In this document: one piece after another, positions 41,861 through 47,825 of the stretch
Position numbering within the stretch: the first letter of the stretch is position 1
How the letters are laid out: every line of letters starts with the position of its first letter
IMG/VR virus record: IMGVR_UViG_3300048121_001079
Coordinates: 1 to 52,567 of that record
Strand: one strand, 5' to 3'
Length of the DNA: 52,567 nucleotides
Origin: a virus
Position numbers and translations under genes: made by a program
The notes under the pieces: generated by a model
What the model was told of the DNA's origin: nothing
Database searches by the model: none
What the model saw: the letters and a program-made list of their open reading frames with translations, nothing else

Positions 41861-41936
41861 TCCTCAGTAGTTCAGTTGGTAGAACACCGGACTGTTAATC
41901 CGTATGTCGCTAGTTCGAGCCTAGCCTGGGGAGCCA
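41861..41936 (+). tRNA. tRNA-Asn (GUU)
   Basis: Acceptor TCCTCAG pairs with CTGGGGA with one wobble, discriminator G, encoded CCA. The anticodon loop is CTGTTAA, anticodon GTT; the first pair of the anticodon stem is mismatched. Confidence 0.93.
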
Positions 41937-41942
41937 AAATTC

Positions 41943-42032
41943 GGAGAAGTGGGAGAGTGGTTTAATCCACCGGTCTTGAAAACCGGCGTACCTTTATCGG
42001 TACCGTGAGTTCGAATCTCACCTTCTCCGCCA
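41943..42032 (+). tRNA. tRNA-Ser (UGA)
   Basis: Acceptor GGAGAAG pairs with CTTCTCC, discriminator G, encoded CCA. Anticodon loop CTTGAAA, anticodon TGA, and a long variable arm (CGTACC...GGTACCG) typical of tRNA-Ser. Confidence 0.95.
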
Positions 42033-42051
42033 CTATAAAGAAAGAAACAAC

Positions 42052-42276
42052 ATGTTTACAGTCGAAGAAGAATTCGATGAAAGTATCGTAACTATATTGG
42101 ACGTAAATGGACAATATGAAGATATAATAATGTATTATTGCGAGAATGGTATATACATTACCCAATATAATGAACAAACTGACAAAGATACAATCATAGA
42201 ATTAACTACAGAAATGTGGGAAACAATGATTGAAGCCTATAATCGAACTAACGGAACATATATAGTTTCAAAATAG
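42052..42276 (+). CDS. Hypothetical small acidic protein, 74 aa
   Basis: Starts 20 bases after tRNA-Ser. The sequence is acidic and Tyr/Thr-rich, and probably a small beta fold (IVTILDVNGQYEDIIMYY). No family recognised. The next early promoter follows its stop by 4 bases. Confidence 0.55.
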   Translation: MFTVEEEFDESIVTILDVNGQYEDIIMYYCENGIYITQYNEQTDKDTIIELTTEMWETMIEAYNRTNGTYIVSK

Positions 42277-42279
42277 TTG

Positions 42280-42307
42280 TTGACATCTCCTGGAATTATG
42301 TTATATT
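42280..42307 (+). promoter_or_regulatory. Sigma70-like promoter
   Basis: TTGACA at 42280-42285 and TATATT at 42302-42307, 16-base spacer. The downstream leader ATTAATTACATAATCA is shared with the promoter at 42536. Confidence 0.65.
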
Positions 42308-42339
42308 AATTACATAATCAATAGAGAGAACGAATCACA

Positions 42340-42531
42340 ATGAATATATTTACTTTTACTGCATATGGTGAAGAATTTACAGCACCAGCGGAATCAGGAC
42401 GTGACCTATTCCGGGAAGCAACAAATGAACTTTTATGGCAAAATCCTGAGTACAAACCAGGCATGTGGGTAGAATCATATAATAACACTTATATCTGGAC
42501 AGAAGGCGCAATGCCTAAGATTTTTGACTAA
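42340..42531 (+). CDS. Hypothetical small protein, 63 aa
   Basis: One of three small early genes, each with its own promoter. The sequence is acidic and aromatic (FTFTAYGEEF, WVESYNNTYIW). AGAGAGAACG lies upstream of the ATG. No family recognised. Confidence 0.55.
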   Translation: MNIFTFTAYGEEFTAPAESGRDLFREATNELLWQNPEYKPGMWVESYNNTYIWTEGAMPKIFD

Positions 42532-42535
42532 AAAC

Positions 42536-42563
42536 TTGACAAACCAGCGAATCGTGTTATATT
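42536..42563 (+). promoter_or_regulatory. Sigma70-like promoter
   Basis: TTGACA at 42536-42541 and TATATT at 42558-42563, 16-base spacer. The -10 and leader (GTTATATTAATTACATAATCA) repeat those at 42300, suggesting copying of a promoter module. Confidence 0.7.
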
Positions 42564-42594
42564 AATTACATAATCAGAGAAAAGAGAGAATCAC

Positions 42595-42840
42595 ATGTCA
42601 AACATATATGCAACATTAACAGACTCAATTACCAAAGCAACTTTCGATTCAGACAACTGGAACGAAGATGGTAGCATTAACTGGAGTTTTGTTGACTCAG
42701 ATGCATACCATGAATGTTTTCATATGTATGCGAGTACTGAGGGGTTCTACCGTGATTTTAACGAGATTGTAAACGTTATAATCGCAGAAATGCGTGAAGA
42801 AGCAGATTCAGAAGCACGATTTGAGATTGTAAATTCTTAG
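42595..42840 (+). CDS. Hypothetical small acidic protein, 81 aa
   Basis: Second small early gene. Acidic with Trp and Asp clusters (SDNWNEDGSINWSFVDSD) and a helical Glu-rich C-terminus. Leader GAGAGAATCACATG resembles that of the preceding gene. Function unknown. Confidence 0.55.
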   Translation: MSNIYATLTDSITKATFDSDNWNEDGSINWSFVDSDAYHECFHMYASTEGFYRDFNEIVNVIIAEMREEADSEARFEIVNS

Positions 42841-42848
42841 TCAAAAAC

Positions 42849-42877
42849 TTGACAGATATGCAAATCTGTGGTATAAT
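42849..42877 (+). promoter_or_regulatory. Sigma70-like promoter with short palindrome in the spacer
   Basis: TTGACA at 42849-42854 and TATAAT at 42872-42877, 17-base spacer. ACAGAT and ATCTGT (42852-42869) form an inverted repeat around ATGCAA within the -35 and spacer, a possible operator. Confidence 0.7.
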
Positions 42878-42911
42878 ATAAGTATATTAAAACAATTAGA
42901 GAGGTAATAAT

Positions 42912-43262
42912 ATGACAAACGCAACAGTAGATTTAGAAATGATTCCAGCGATTATTGAAGAGGCAAAAGAAGCGGCCTATATAGCAAGTGGCGATTATCT
43001 TGTTGAGAAGTTAGGTGGTAAAGATAATTATCCGTGTGGTTTTGCATGGGTTAACATATGGGGTGTTAAGATGAATACCAAGTTAGGTAAAGCATTTAAA
43101 GCCGCTGGCCTTGACAAGGATTACTCAGGTGCTATTAGTATTTGGAATCCATCAGGTGTTAACGTGCAAAACGTTGATGTCAAAGAAGCAGGTGCAGAAG
43201 CGGCTGCCAAAGTTTTCAAAAAGTATGGTTTCACAGCATACGCAGGTTCTAGGTTAGATTAA
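42912..43262 (+). CDS. Conserved-looking phage protein, 116 aa
   Basis: The sequence has a helical N-terminus and a Gly-rich core: CGFAWVNIWGVKMNTKLGKAFKAAG, then SIWNPSG and EAAAKVFKKYGFTAYAGSRLD. I recall this pattern from hypothetical proteins of several phages, without a function. A strong promoter and GAGAGG ribosome site precede it, and a terminator follows at 43398. Confidence 0.65.
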   Translation: MTNATVDLEMIPAIIEEAKEAAYIASGDYLVEKLGGKDNYPCGFAWVNIWGVKMNTKLGKAFKAAGLDKDYSGAISIWNPSGVNVQNVDVKEAGAEAAAKVFKKYGFTAYAGSRLD

Positions 43263-43397
43263 TAAAATTATGAAATTAATTACAAAAAACTTTTACTCTT
43301 GGTGTTTTATGCATGTATTGGGCAGTTTGCCGTACGAATACATGCGTAAAGAGAGTCCGTTGTAATTATAATAAGAAACTATTAATAATAACTTCAG
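43263..43397 (+). other. Short intergenic stretch before the terminator
   Basis: About 135 bases with one start-to-stop frame of 31 codons (43270-43365) lacking a ribosome site. I do not call it a gene. Nothing else is seen apart from the terminator that follows. Confidence 0.4.
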
Positions 43398-43421
43398 GCC
43401 CTCTTTATGAGGGCTTTTTTT
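43398..43421 (+). terminator. Intrinsic terminator
   Basis: GCCCTC (43398-43403) pairs with GAGGGC (43409-43414) around TTTAT, followed by seven T. Confidence 0.9.
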
Positions 43422-43424
43422 ATG

Positions 43425-43498
43425 ACTACACTACGCCTTACTGCAATAAGGTGTCTTTGCAGAGACAGAGACCTCGAAAGGGTCAAAGATAGTGTAGT
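43425..43498 (+). ncRNA. Candidate structured RNA of tRNA size
   Basis: An 8-pair closing stem (ACTACACT 43425-43432 with AGTGTAGT 43491-43498) encloses two hairpins: 43433-43454 (8 pairs with one wobble, loop CTGCAA) and 43454-43489 (TCTTTG with CAAAGA, plus an inner CCT/AGG stem with a CGAA loop). The total is 74 bases. No standard D-arm, T-loop or anticodon arm fits, so it is not a normal tRNA. It lies between a terminator and tRNA-Cys. It may be a decayed tRNA or a new small RNA. Confidence 0.4.
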
Positions 43499-43512
43499 TT
43501 TAAAAGAATAAC

Positions 43513-43586
43513 GTTGGCGTGGCAGAATGATTATGCGACGGATTGCAAATCCGTTTATATAGGTTTGATTCCTATCGCCAACTCCA
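43513..43586 (+). tRNA. tRNA-Cys (GCA)
   Basis: Acceptor GTTGGCG pairs with CGCCAAC, discriminator T as required for tRNA-Cys, encoded CCA. Stem ACGGA/TCCGT holds loop TTGCAAA, anticodon GCA. Confidence 0.95.
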
Positions 43587-43588
43587 AT

Positions 43589-43662
43589 ATCGGTGAAGTG
43601 TTTCGGTAGCACGACAGTCTCCAAAACTGTAAGGCGGGGTTCGACTCCCTGCACCGATGCCA
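43589..43662 (+). tRNA. tRNA-Trp (CCA)
   Basis: Acceptor ATCGGTG pairs with CACCGAT, discriminator G, encoded CCA. Stem ACAGT/ACTGT holds loop CTCCAAA, anticodon CCA; T-arm CGGGG/CCCTG-like. Confidence 0.93.
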
Positions 43663-43664
43663 AT

Positions 43665-44339
43665 TTATTGCTTTTGGATATATAGATAGATTTTTTTGAT
43701 TAATCGTTTGATTACAGGATTATTTGTGTTCCAATCGAACAATGCAAAATAACCAAGCAAGTCAGGACTTAAGAATTGTCCTACTTTAGTTTTGAATTGT
43801 GCTGTTTTCTTAGCCATTCTTAGTAAGTCTATTGCACCTTCTTTACCAACCTTACGAATGAATTCATCACCAATGTTCATAGCATAGGCTTCGATTTCAT
43901 CAGGACGGCTCATGTATTCTTTATGACTGTCACTTTTGTCATAACCTTCAGAACCAGGATGATAATCTCTGTTTCTGTATTGTTTCATATGAAGAAGTTC
44001 GTGTTTCAGAGTATCTTTTAAATGATTTAAGAAATACTTTTTACTGTTCTTTGACCAAGTGAAACTCTCAGGTCCTTTAGAACTTAACACTATTCTAATG
44101 AATATTGATGTTTCTTGACCCTCGGATTCTTCGTCTTTGTCTGGGTCATAGTGGGCACCTAGAGTTAGTTCGCCTTCTTCTAAATCGGGAACTCTTTCTA
44201 TTTTTACTGATGCCATAGGAAAATGTTTTTCTACGATATCTATTATTTCGCTATGGGATTGAGTTCCCTTAATATCTTTTGCAATTCCAGACAAGTCTAA
44301 TTCTTGTCCATCAGGTGCAATTATTTCCGATATTAACAT
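43665..44339 (-). CDS. HELLH zinc metalloprotease-like protein
   Basis: The start is the ATG at 44339, three bases past the preceding stop; the longer frame upstream overlaps another gene. His113-Glu114-Leu-Leu-His117 is a zinc-protease motif, and SRPDEIEAYA (residues 144-153) supplies a candidate third ligand Glu. The first residues MLISEIIAPDG belong to the shared N-terminal motif of late proteins here. It is last in a minus-strand operon with late-type promoters and converges on tRNA-Trp. A virion-packaged or maturation protease is possible; no substrate is evident. Confidence 0.7.
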   Translation of the reverse strand: MLISEIIAPDGQELDLSGIAKDIKGTQSHSEIIDIVEKHFPMASVKIERVPDLEEGELTLGAHYDPDKDEESEGQETSIFIRIVLSSKGPESFTWSKNSKKYFLNHLKDTLKHELLHMKQYRNRDYHPGSEGYDKSDSHKEYMSRPDEIEAYAMNIGDEFIRKVGKEGAIDLLRMAKKTAQFKTKVGQFLSPDLLGYFALFDWNTNNPVIKRLIKKIYLYIQKQ

Positions 44340-44340
44340 T

Positions 44341-44733
44341 TTACCAAGCCTTACAAGACCAGTAACGTGCTTTAGTTTTAGGACCAGGATTTTTGCAGTT
44401 ATGTCTTGCACGGAAACTAGCACGTGCTTTAGGATTAGACTTACGAATTTTCATAGTCTTTTCACCTTTTGATTTAGCACTTGTTCCGCCATGACCAAAG
44501 TTTACTTTGATAACATTGCCTTTTTCATTGTTCACATATACTTTAAACTTCTTAACATCGCCACGCATTGGCTTGTTTAGTTTAACTTTGCGACCTTGAT
44601 ATTCTGCTTCAAATAAATCGTTTTCGTCTTCACTGTATGCAAGATATCCAAACTCTTCATGGAAGTCTTGGTCATCCTCTAAAGTAATTTCTTCAACGAT
44701 TACTGATTTTTCTAATAATTCTGTTAGTTTCAT
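44341..44733 (-). CDS. Late protein with basic Cys/Trp C-terminal module, 130 aa
   Basis: The N-terminus MKLTELLEKSVIVEE matches the shared late N-terminal motif and is followed by an acidic region. The C-terminal 40 residues are basic: MKIRKSNPKARASFRARHNC, then NPGPKTKARYWSCKAW, a module I recall from many marine phages. Two conserved Cys and a His suggest metal binding or DNA contact. A late-type box lies 30 bases upstream. The split of an acidic, possibly cleavable N-terminus and a basic C-terminus resembles an internal head protein. Confidence 0.7.
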   Translation of the reverse strand: MKLTELLEKSVIVEEITLEDDQDFHEEFGYLAYSEDENDLFEAEYQGRKVKLNKPMRGDVKKFKVYVNNEKGNVIKVNFGHGGTSAKSKGEKTMKIRKSNPKARASFRARHNCKNPGPKTKARYWSCKAW

Positions 44734-44756
44734 ATCTTTATTTCTCTGTTATTGAA

Positions 44757-44993
44757 CTAACTGTATTTATGCTTTTTGGCTTCTCTTCGTTTTCTTTTCA
44801 TACGTCTAAAAACTTTACCCCATAATCTTTCATGGAAAAAATATACGACAAATTTTATCAAAGCATCAATAGATGCAATTGTGCCGGCAACTGTGGCACT
44901 TCCGATTAAACCAAATGATATAATAAACGTAATACATATAGATAACAGTCGGTATGATATCGACTTATATAAGTGAATGTGTAGTGCTTTCAT
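44757..44993 (-). CDS. DUF2061 small membrane protein (second copy)
   Basis: I start at ATG 44993, which has GAGAGGAG upstream, rather than the in-frame ATG 45011 lying before that ribosome site. The 78 residues follow DUF2061: LYKSISYRLLSICITFIISFGLIGS, a second hydrophobic segment, and KFVVYFFHERLWGKVFRR. The basic tail is longer than in the copy at 30351. Function unknown. Confidence 0.8.
   Translation of the reverse strand: MKALHIHLYKSISYRLLSICITFIISFGLIGSATVAGTIASIDALIKFVVYFFHERLWGKVFRRMKRKRREAKKHKYS
44763..44771 (-). promoter_or_regulatory. T4-type late promoter candidate (minus strand)
   Basis: CATAAATAC on the minus strand, 30 bases upstream of the ATG at 44733 and inside the last codons of the DUF2061 gene. 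Confidence 0.45.
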
Positions 44994-45013
44994 TGTTTTC
45001 TCCTCTCTCATAT

Positions 45014-45022
45014 GTATTTATA
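45014..45022 (-). promoter_or_regulatory. T4-type late promoter (minus strand)
   Basis: TATAAATAC on the minus strand, 21 bases before the DUF2061 ATG at 44993. It is arranged divergently to the early promoter at 45064. Confidence 0.6.
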
Positions 45023-45063
45023 GCCCATTTTTGCTTAAATATATGCTTATTTTTCTCAAAAAC

Positions 45064-45091
45064 TTGACAAAAGTGGCTAATATGCTATAAT
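45064..45091 (+). promoter_or_regulatory. Sigma70-like promoter
   Basis: TTGACA at 45064-45069 and TATAAT at 45086-45091, 16-base spacer, preceded by the AAAAAC run common to early promoters here. Confidence 0.75.
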
Positions 45092-45129
45092 TAGTGTATA
45101 AGTTAATTTTTTATAGGGATGGTGGGTAA

Positions 45130-45708
45130 ATGAATACAGAGGCATATGCAAAAGAATTGCGTGATATCTTTGACAGAAACGCATATTCAACACTAATTGC
45201 ACAAGTAGGCGACCAGTTAAATGACCGTAAAGACCGCTTTGATAAGAGTGATATTATCGAACAAGCAGTTGCAGTCTATTCTGGTGACAGGCTTATATGG
45301 GTAGACTTAATTGGTCGTGACCATGTAGACCCAACAAGAAAGTTTGATTTAGAGTTCAAGTATGTATCGAACGGTTTGTTTACAAAAGTTCAAAAGTTAC
45401 CAAAAAAGATTGTGAATGTAAAGTTAAAGAATAACTTAGGTTCACATAAAGGTATTACAGTTGACCATCCAGCAGATTTTTATATGATTGGTCAACAAGA
45501 TGCAATTGCAATAATCAGTTGGAAAGATATTCAGAAATATTTAGTTGCAGTACCTGATGGTATCGAGGCACGTATTCCATTTGATGCTCTTAGTTTTATA
45601 TTCGATTTCAATGATATTGAATACAGTCAAAAACAAATTGAGGCGGACTATAAGAAGATTAAAATGGACGCTCAACGCAAATTGATTGAGACATTTAAAG
45701 ATAGTTAA
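45130..45708 (+). CDS. Possible PD-(D/E)XK nuclease-like protein, 192 aa
   Basis: Residues 55-80 (LIWVDLIGRDHVDPTRKFDLEFKYV) and 93-135 (IVNVKLKNNLG, ADFYMIGQQDAIAIISW) suggest the alpha/beta core of restriction-like nucleases, with Asp59 or Asp73 and Glu75-Phe-Lys77 as a possible D...ExK active site. The match is weak. It is an early gene with its own promoter. Phage early nucleases of this fold often break down host DNA; that role is not shown here. Confidence 0.5.
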   Translation: MNTEAYAKELRDIFDRNAYSTLIAQVGDQLNDRKDRFDKSDIIEQAVAVYSGDRLIWVDLIGRDHVDPTRKFDLEFKYVSNGLFTKVQKLPKKIVNVKLKNNLGSHKGITVDHPADFYMIGQQDAIAIISWKDIQKYLVAVPDGIEARIPFDALSFIFDFNDIEYSQKQIEADYKKIKMDAQRKLIETFKDS

Positions 45709-45771
45709 CACGTTGTTAATTATCAGATAATGACAATAAATAGATAAGTTTACAAATAAATGTGTAAAAAC

Positions 45772-45800
45772 TTGACTTTAATTGTCCGATATGTTAACAT
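45772..45800 (+). promoter_or_regulatory. Sigma70-like promoter
   Basis: TTGACT at 45772-45777 and TAACAT at 45795-45800, 17-base spacer, before the 46-aa membrane gene. Confidence 0.55.
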
Positions 45801-45831
45801 AGATGTATAGAAATTAAAAAAGTGAGGTTAT

Positions 45832-45972
45832 ATGGATTTAGGTACAGTAGCATCATATTTTATATTAACAATTGTAGTAGGTTTTTTCGCAATTGGCTTG
45901 TTGTCTAGTGTTTTGTTTTTAGCATTCACAGAAGAAAACGACAAGTTAAATAGAGAAATTCCACTAGATTAA
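45832..45972 (+). CDS. Small membrane protein, 46 aa
   Basis: ATG at 45832 with GTGAGG upstream. Residues 5-31 form one membrane helix (ASYFILTIVVGFFAIGLLSSVLFLA), followed by an acidic cytoplasmic or periplasmic tail. Directly downstream of an early promoter. Function unknown. Confidence 0.55.
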   Translation: MDLGTVASYFILTIVVGFFAIGLLSSVLFLAFTEENDKLNREIPLD

Positions 45973-45984
45973 ATTTAAAATTTA

Positions 45985-46110
45985 ACTAGGGATTAGTCGA
46001 GGGTTTCCTATCGTTTCAAAGCGATAGTGTTGCCGTCGATATCGTATGTCTCAGAAATAAGACATATGCATCCGCACTGATGTAAAACTACTTTTTAATA
46101 TAACAGGAGT
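45985..46110 (+). other. Structured intergenic/leader region
   Basis: The 143-base gap before the 73-aa gene contains CTATCG/CGATAG (46008-46013 with 46022-46027) and GTATGTCT/AGACATAT (around 46044-46066) hairpins, plus an AT-rich AAATTTAAAATTT block at its start. No open frame is credible. It may be a 5' leader element of the next gene or a small RNA. Confidence 0.4.
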
Positions 46111-46115
46111 AACAT

Positions 46116-46337
46116 ATGTTAGATAAAATCTTACGCTGGGTTTCTGGCGCAACAGAGGCTGGTATTTCACTAATCGGACTTGCTATCGTACTACAAATAG
46201 TATTTGGCGGTTCTGTTCCTTTCTTAGGTGGTGACGTTATCGGTACTGTAATTGGAATAGTTGGGCAACTTGGCTCTGCTGGTCTAGTTGGATTAATTTC
46301 TGCGGCTATTTTGTGGAAACTATTTTCAAAAGATTAA
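46116..46337 (+). CDS. Small membrane protein, 73 aa
   Basis: Two hydrophobic segments, about residues 15-32 and 45-66, with Gly-rich turns (FGGSVPFLGGDVIGTVIG). CAGGAGTAAC is a good ribosome site before the ATG. Structured RNA lies on both sides of the gene. Holin-like topology is conceivable (two segments, charged tail LWKLFSKD) but nothing shows this. Confidence 0.6.
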   Translation: MLDKILRWVSGATEAGISLIGLAIVLQIVFGGSVPFLGGDVIGTVIGIVGQLGSAGLVGLISAAILWKLFSKD

Positions 46338-46365
46338 TCCTAATATACGCAACAATTGGTATATT

Positions 46366-46431
46366 GAATTGAGATGCTCGAAATGAGCATTCTCAATTCT
46401 CAACGGTTTTGGTACTTCCGCAAAAAGTACC
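46366..46431 (+). other. Two strong adjacent hairpins without a T-run
   Basis: GAATTGAGA-TGCTC (46366-46379) pairs with GAGCA-t-TCTCAATTC (46385-46399), 14 pairs with one bulge. GGTACTT (46411-46417) pairs with AAGTACC (46425-46431). Neither has a T-run. They lie between the 73-aa gene and a late promoter and may protect 3' ends or act as weak terminators. Confidence 0.55.
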
Positions 46432-46445
46432 ACCTTATTTTCAAA

Positions 46446-46454
46446 TATAAATAC
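46446..46454 (+). promoter_or_regulatory. T4-type late promoter
   Basis: TATAAATAC, 25 bases before the phosphoesterase ATG. Confidence 0.6.
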
Positions 46455-46478
46455 TTCAGTTATAAAGGATTTATATAA

Positions 46479-47225
46479 ATGAAAGTACATTGCATAAGCG
46501 ACACACATACTCTACATGAAGAATTAGAATTACCTGGTGGTGATATACTAATTCATTCTGGAGACATAATGTCTAAACCTGACCCAAGTCAGTTATCAAG
46601 TTTTTTAGTATGGTTCAGTCAACAGAAGTATACTACAAAAATCTTTATCGCAGGAAATCACGACCATTTATTTGAAGAAAACCCAAATCTTATCAATAAA
46701 ATTCTCAAACTATTTCCAGAAGTAATATATCTACAAGACACTGAGGTGACAGTAGACGGAATAAAGATTTATGGGGCTCCTTGGATACCATCAAACCGTG
46801 AAGGAAAAGCATTCTCATATAAAAGAACAAACGAGGCAGTTGCAAATTATCACTGGTCAAAGATACCAAACGATACAGATGTTCTGATTACTCATGGTCC
46901 AGCATATAACAAACTAGACAGAGTTATGAAACCTGTCAGAAAGGACCAAACAAAACTCAACTTAGGTTGCCCGTATCTCGCTAATGTAATAAAAGAAATA
47001 AACCCACAACTACATATATGTGGGCATATACATTCAAGTCAAGGAATACTTGATATAAGTGAACCAACGACTACGCATATCAACGCCGCTAGTCTGGGCG
47101 AGGATTACCAATATTCTAACAAAAGGAGATTTATAGAATGGGAAATTTTAAAAACCACATCAGAGATTGGACTTCAAGGAAATGGCATAAAACTCACAAC
47201 TGGAAAACAGGAACAGGCAAACTAA
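46479..47225 (+). CDS. Calcineurin-like metallophosphoesterase
   Basis: All metal and catalytic motifs are visible: SDTH near residues 7-10, HSGD at 26-29, GNHDH near 59-63, a THGP motif (about 143-146) and CGHIHS (about 185-190). These are the DxH, GD, GNHD, H and GHxH blocks of the family. No signal peptide, so cytoplasmic. Substrate (nucleotide, RNA or protein phosphate) unknown. The 3' end is overlapped by an alternative-frame gene starting at 47138. Confidence 0.88.
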   Translation: MKVHCISDTHTLHEELELPGGDILIHSGDIMSKPDPSQLSSFLVWFSQQKYTTKIFIAGNHDHLFEENPNLINKILKLFPEVIYLQDTEVTVDGIKIYGAPWIPSNREGKAFSYKRTNEAVANYHWSKIPNDTDVLITHGPAYNKLDRVMKPVRKDQTKLNLGCPYLANVIKEINPQLHICGHIHSSQGILDISEPTTTHINAASLGEDYQYSNKRRFIEWEILKTTSEIGLQGNGIKLTTGKQEQAN

Positions 47226-47299
47226 TTAAGCGTACTCTTGCTAAAGCAGAACGCAGAAAAATTAAGAAAGAATTATATGACGAAATGGATAAAGTATAA
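47138..47299 (+). CDS. Small basic protein overlapping the phosphoesterase, 53 aa
   Basis: ATG 47138 is preceded by AAAAGGAG at 8-9 bases. The frame overlaps the last 88 bases of the phosphoesterase and the first 23 of the following gene. The product is Lys/Arg-rich with a WTSRKWHKTHNWKTGTGKLIKR core; I recall similar WHxxHxWKTGxGxLIKR small proteins from marine phages. The charge suggests nucleic-acid or ribosome binding. Confidence 0.6.
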   Translation: MGNFKNHIRDWTSRKWHKTHNWKTGTGKLIKRTLAKAERRKIKKELYDEMDKV

Positions 47300-47825
47300 A
47301 ACATCACATGAAGGTGTAGGAACTTTTGTATCAGTTTGGCTAGATGAAAAAGAAGGTCTAGTTAAGAGGATATTCGATGGCGACCACTGTGGTGATGGTG
47401 TGTCAAGGCGAAAGAGTAAAGCAGATATATTGTTTAGAAATGAAATATATTGGCTAACTCATCCAGAGTTATCTAAGAGTAAATTCTTACCAGAACTTAT
47501 CAGTATAGATGAAGAAACAAAAACTATAATTCAACGATATTATGGACCAAATCTACTTGACTATTATCCTGATAACTTTCCTATAACAAACATCTCTGAA
47601 CAGATACTAGAGATGTATGAATTCTTTCATAAAGTAGGTGTCAATAAGATTAATGGTGCGTTATCTAACATGTCACTCAATGGTGACCAAGTTATTGCAT
47701 TTGATTTTAAGTGGGCAAGACCTGCCCCTAAGGCGAATGCTAATGAACTAAAAGCATTCAAACAATGGCTTACAAAGATTGACCCAGAGTTGGTAGAGAA
47801 GTTAATTAAGATGAAGACTTCTTAG
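47277..47825 (+). CDS. Protein-kinase-like fold protein, 182 aa
   Basis: I use ATG 47277. LFRNEIYWLTHP, LPELISIDEETKTIIQRYYGPNLLDYY and FDFKWARPAPK recall the C-lobe of small phage protein-kinase-like or phosphotransferase proteins (an RYxGxxL hinge, and FDFKWA in place of a DFG/DxD metal loop). No N-terminal Gly-rich loop is obvious. Activity is uncertain. It ends convergently on the minus-strand radical SAM gene with a 4-base overlap. Confidence 0.5.
   Translation: MTKWIKYKTSHEGVGTFVSVWLDEKEGLVKRIFDGDHCGDGVSRRKSKADILFRNEIYWLTHPELSKSKFLPELISIDEETKTIIQRYYGPNLLDYYPDNFPITNISEQILEMYEFFHKVGVNKINGALSNMSLNGDQVIAFDFKWARPAPKANANELKAFKQWLTKIDPELVEKLIKMKTS

Noticed and set aside
41962-42177. Minus-strand frame across tRNA-Ser and the 74-aa gene
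   Set aside because: It runs antisense through a tRNA and a supported gene.
43270-43365. 31-codon frame after the 116-aa gene
   Set aside because: No ribosome site and it ends just before a terminator; too short to support.
43425-43498. Hammerhead-type ribozyme in the structured segment before tRNA-Cys
   Set aside because: CGAAA is present, but CTGANGA and a proper third stem with a cleavage-site triplet are not.
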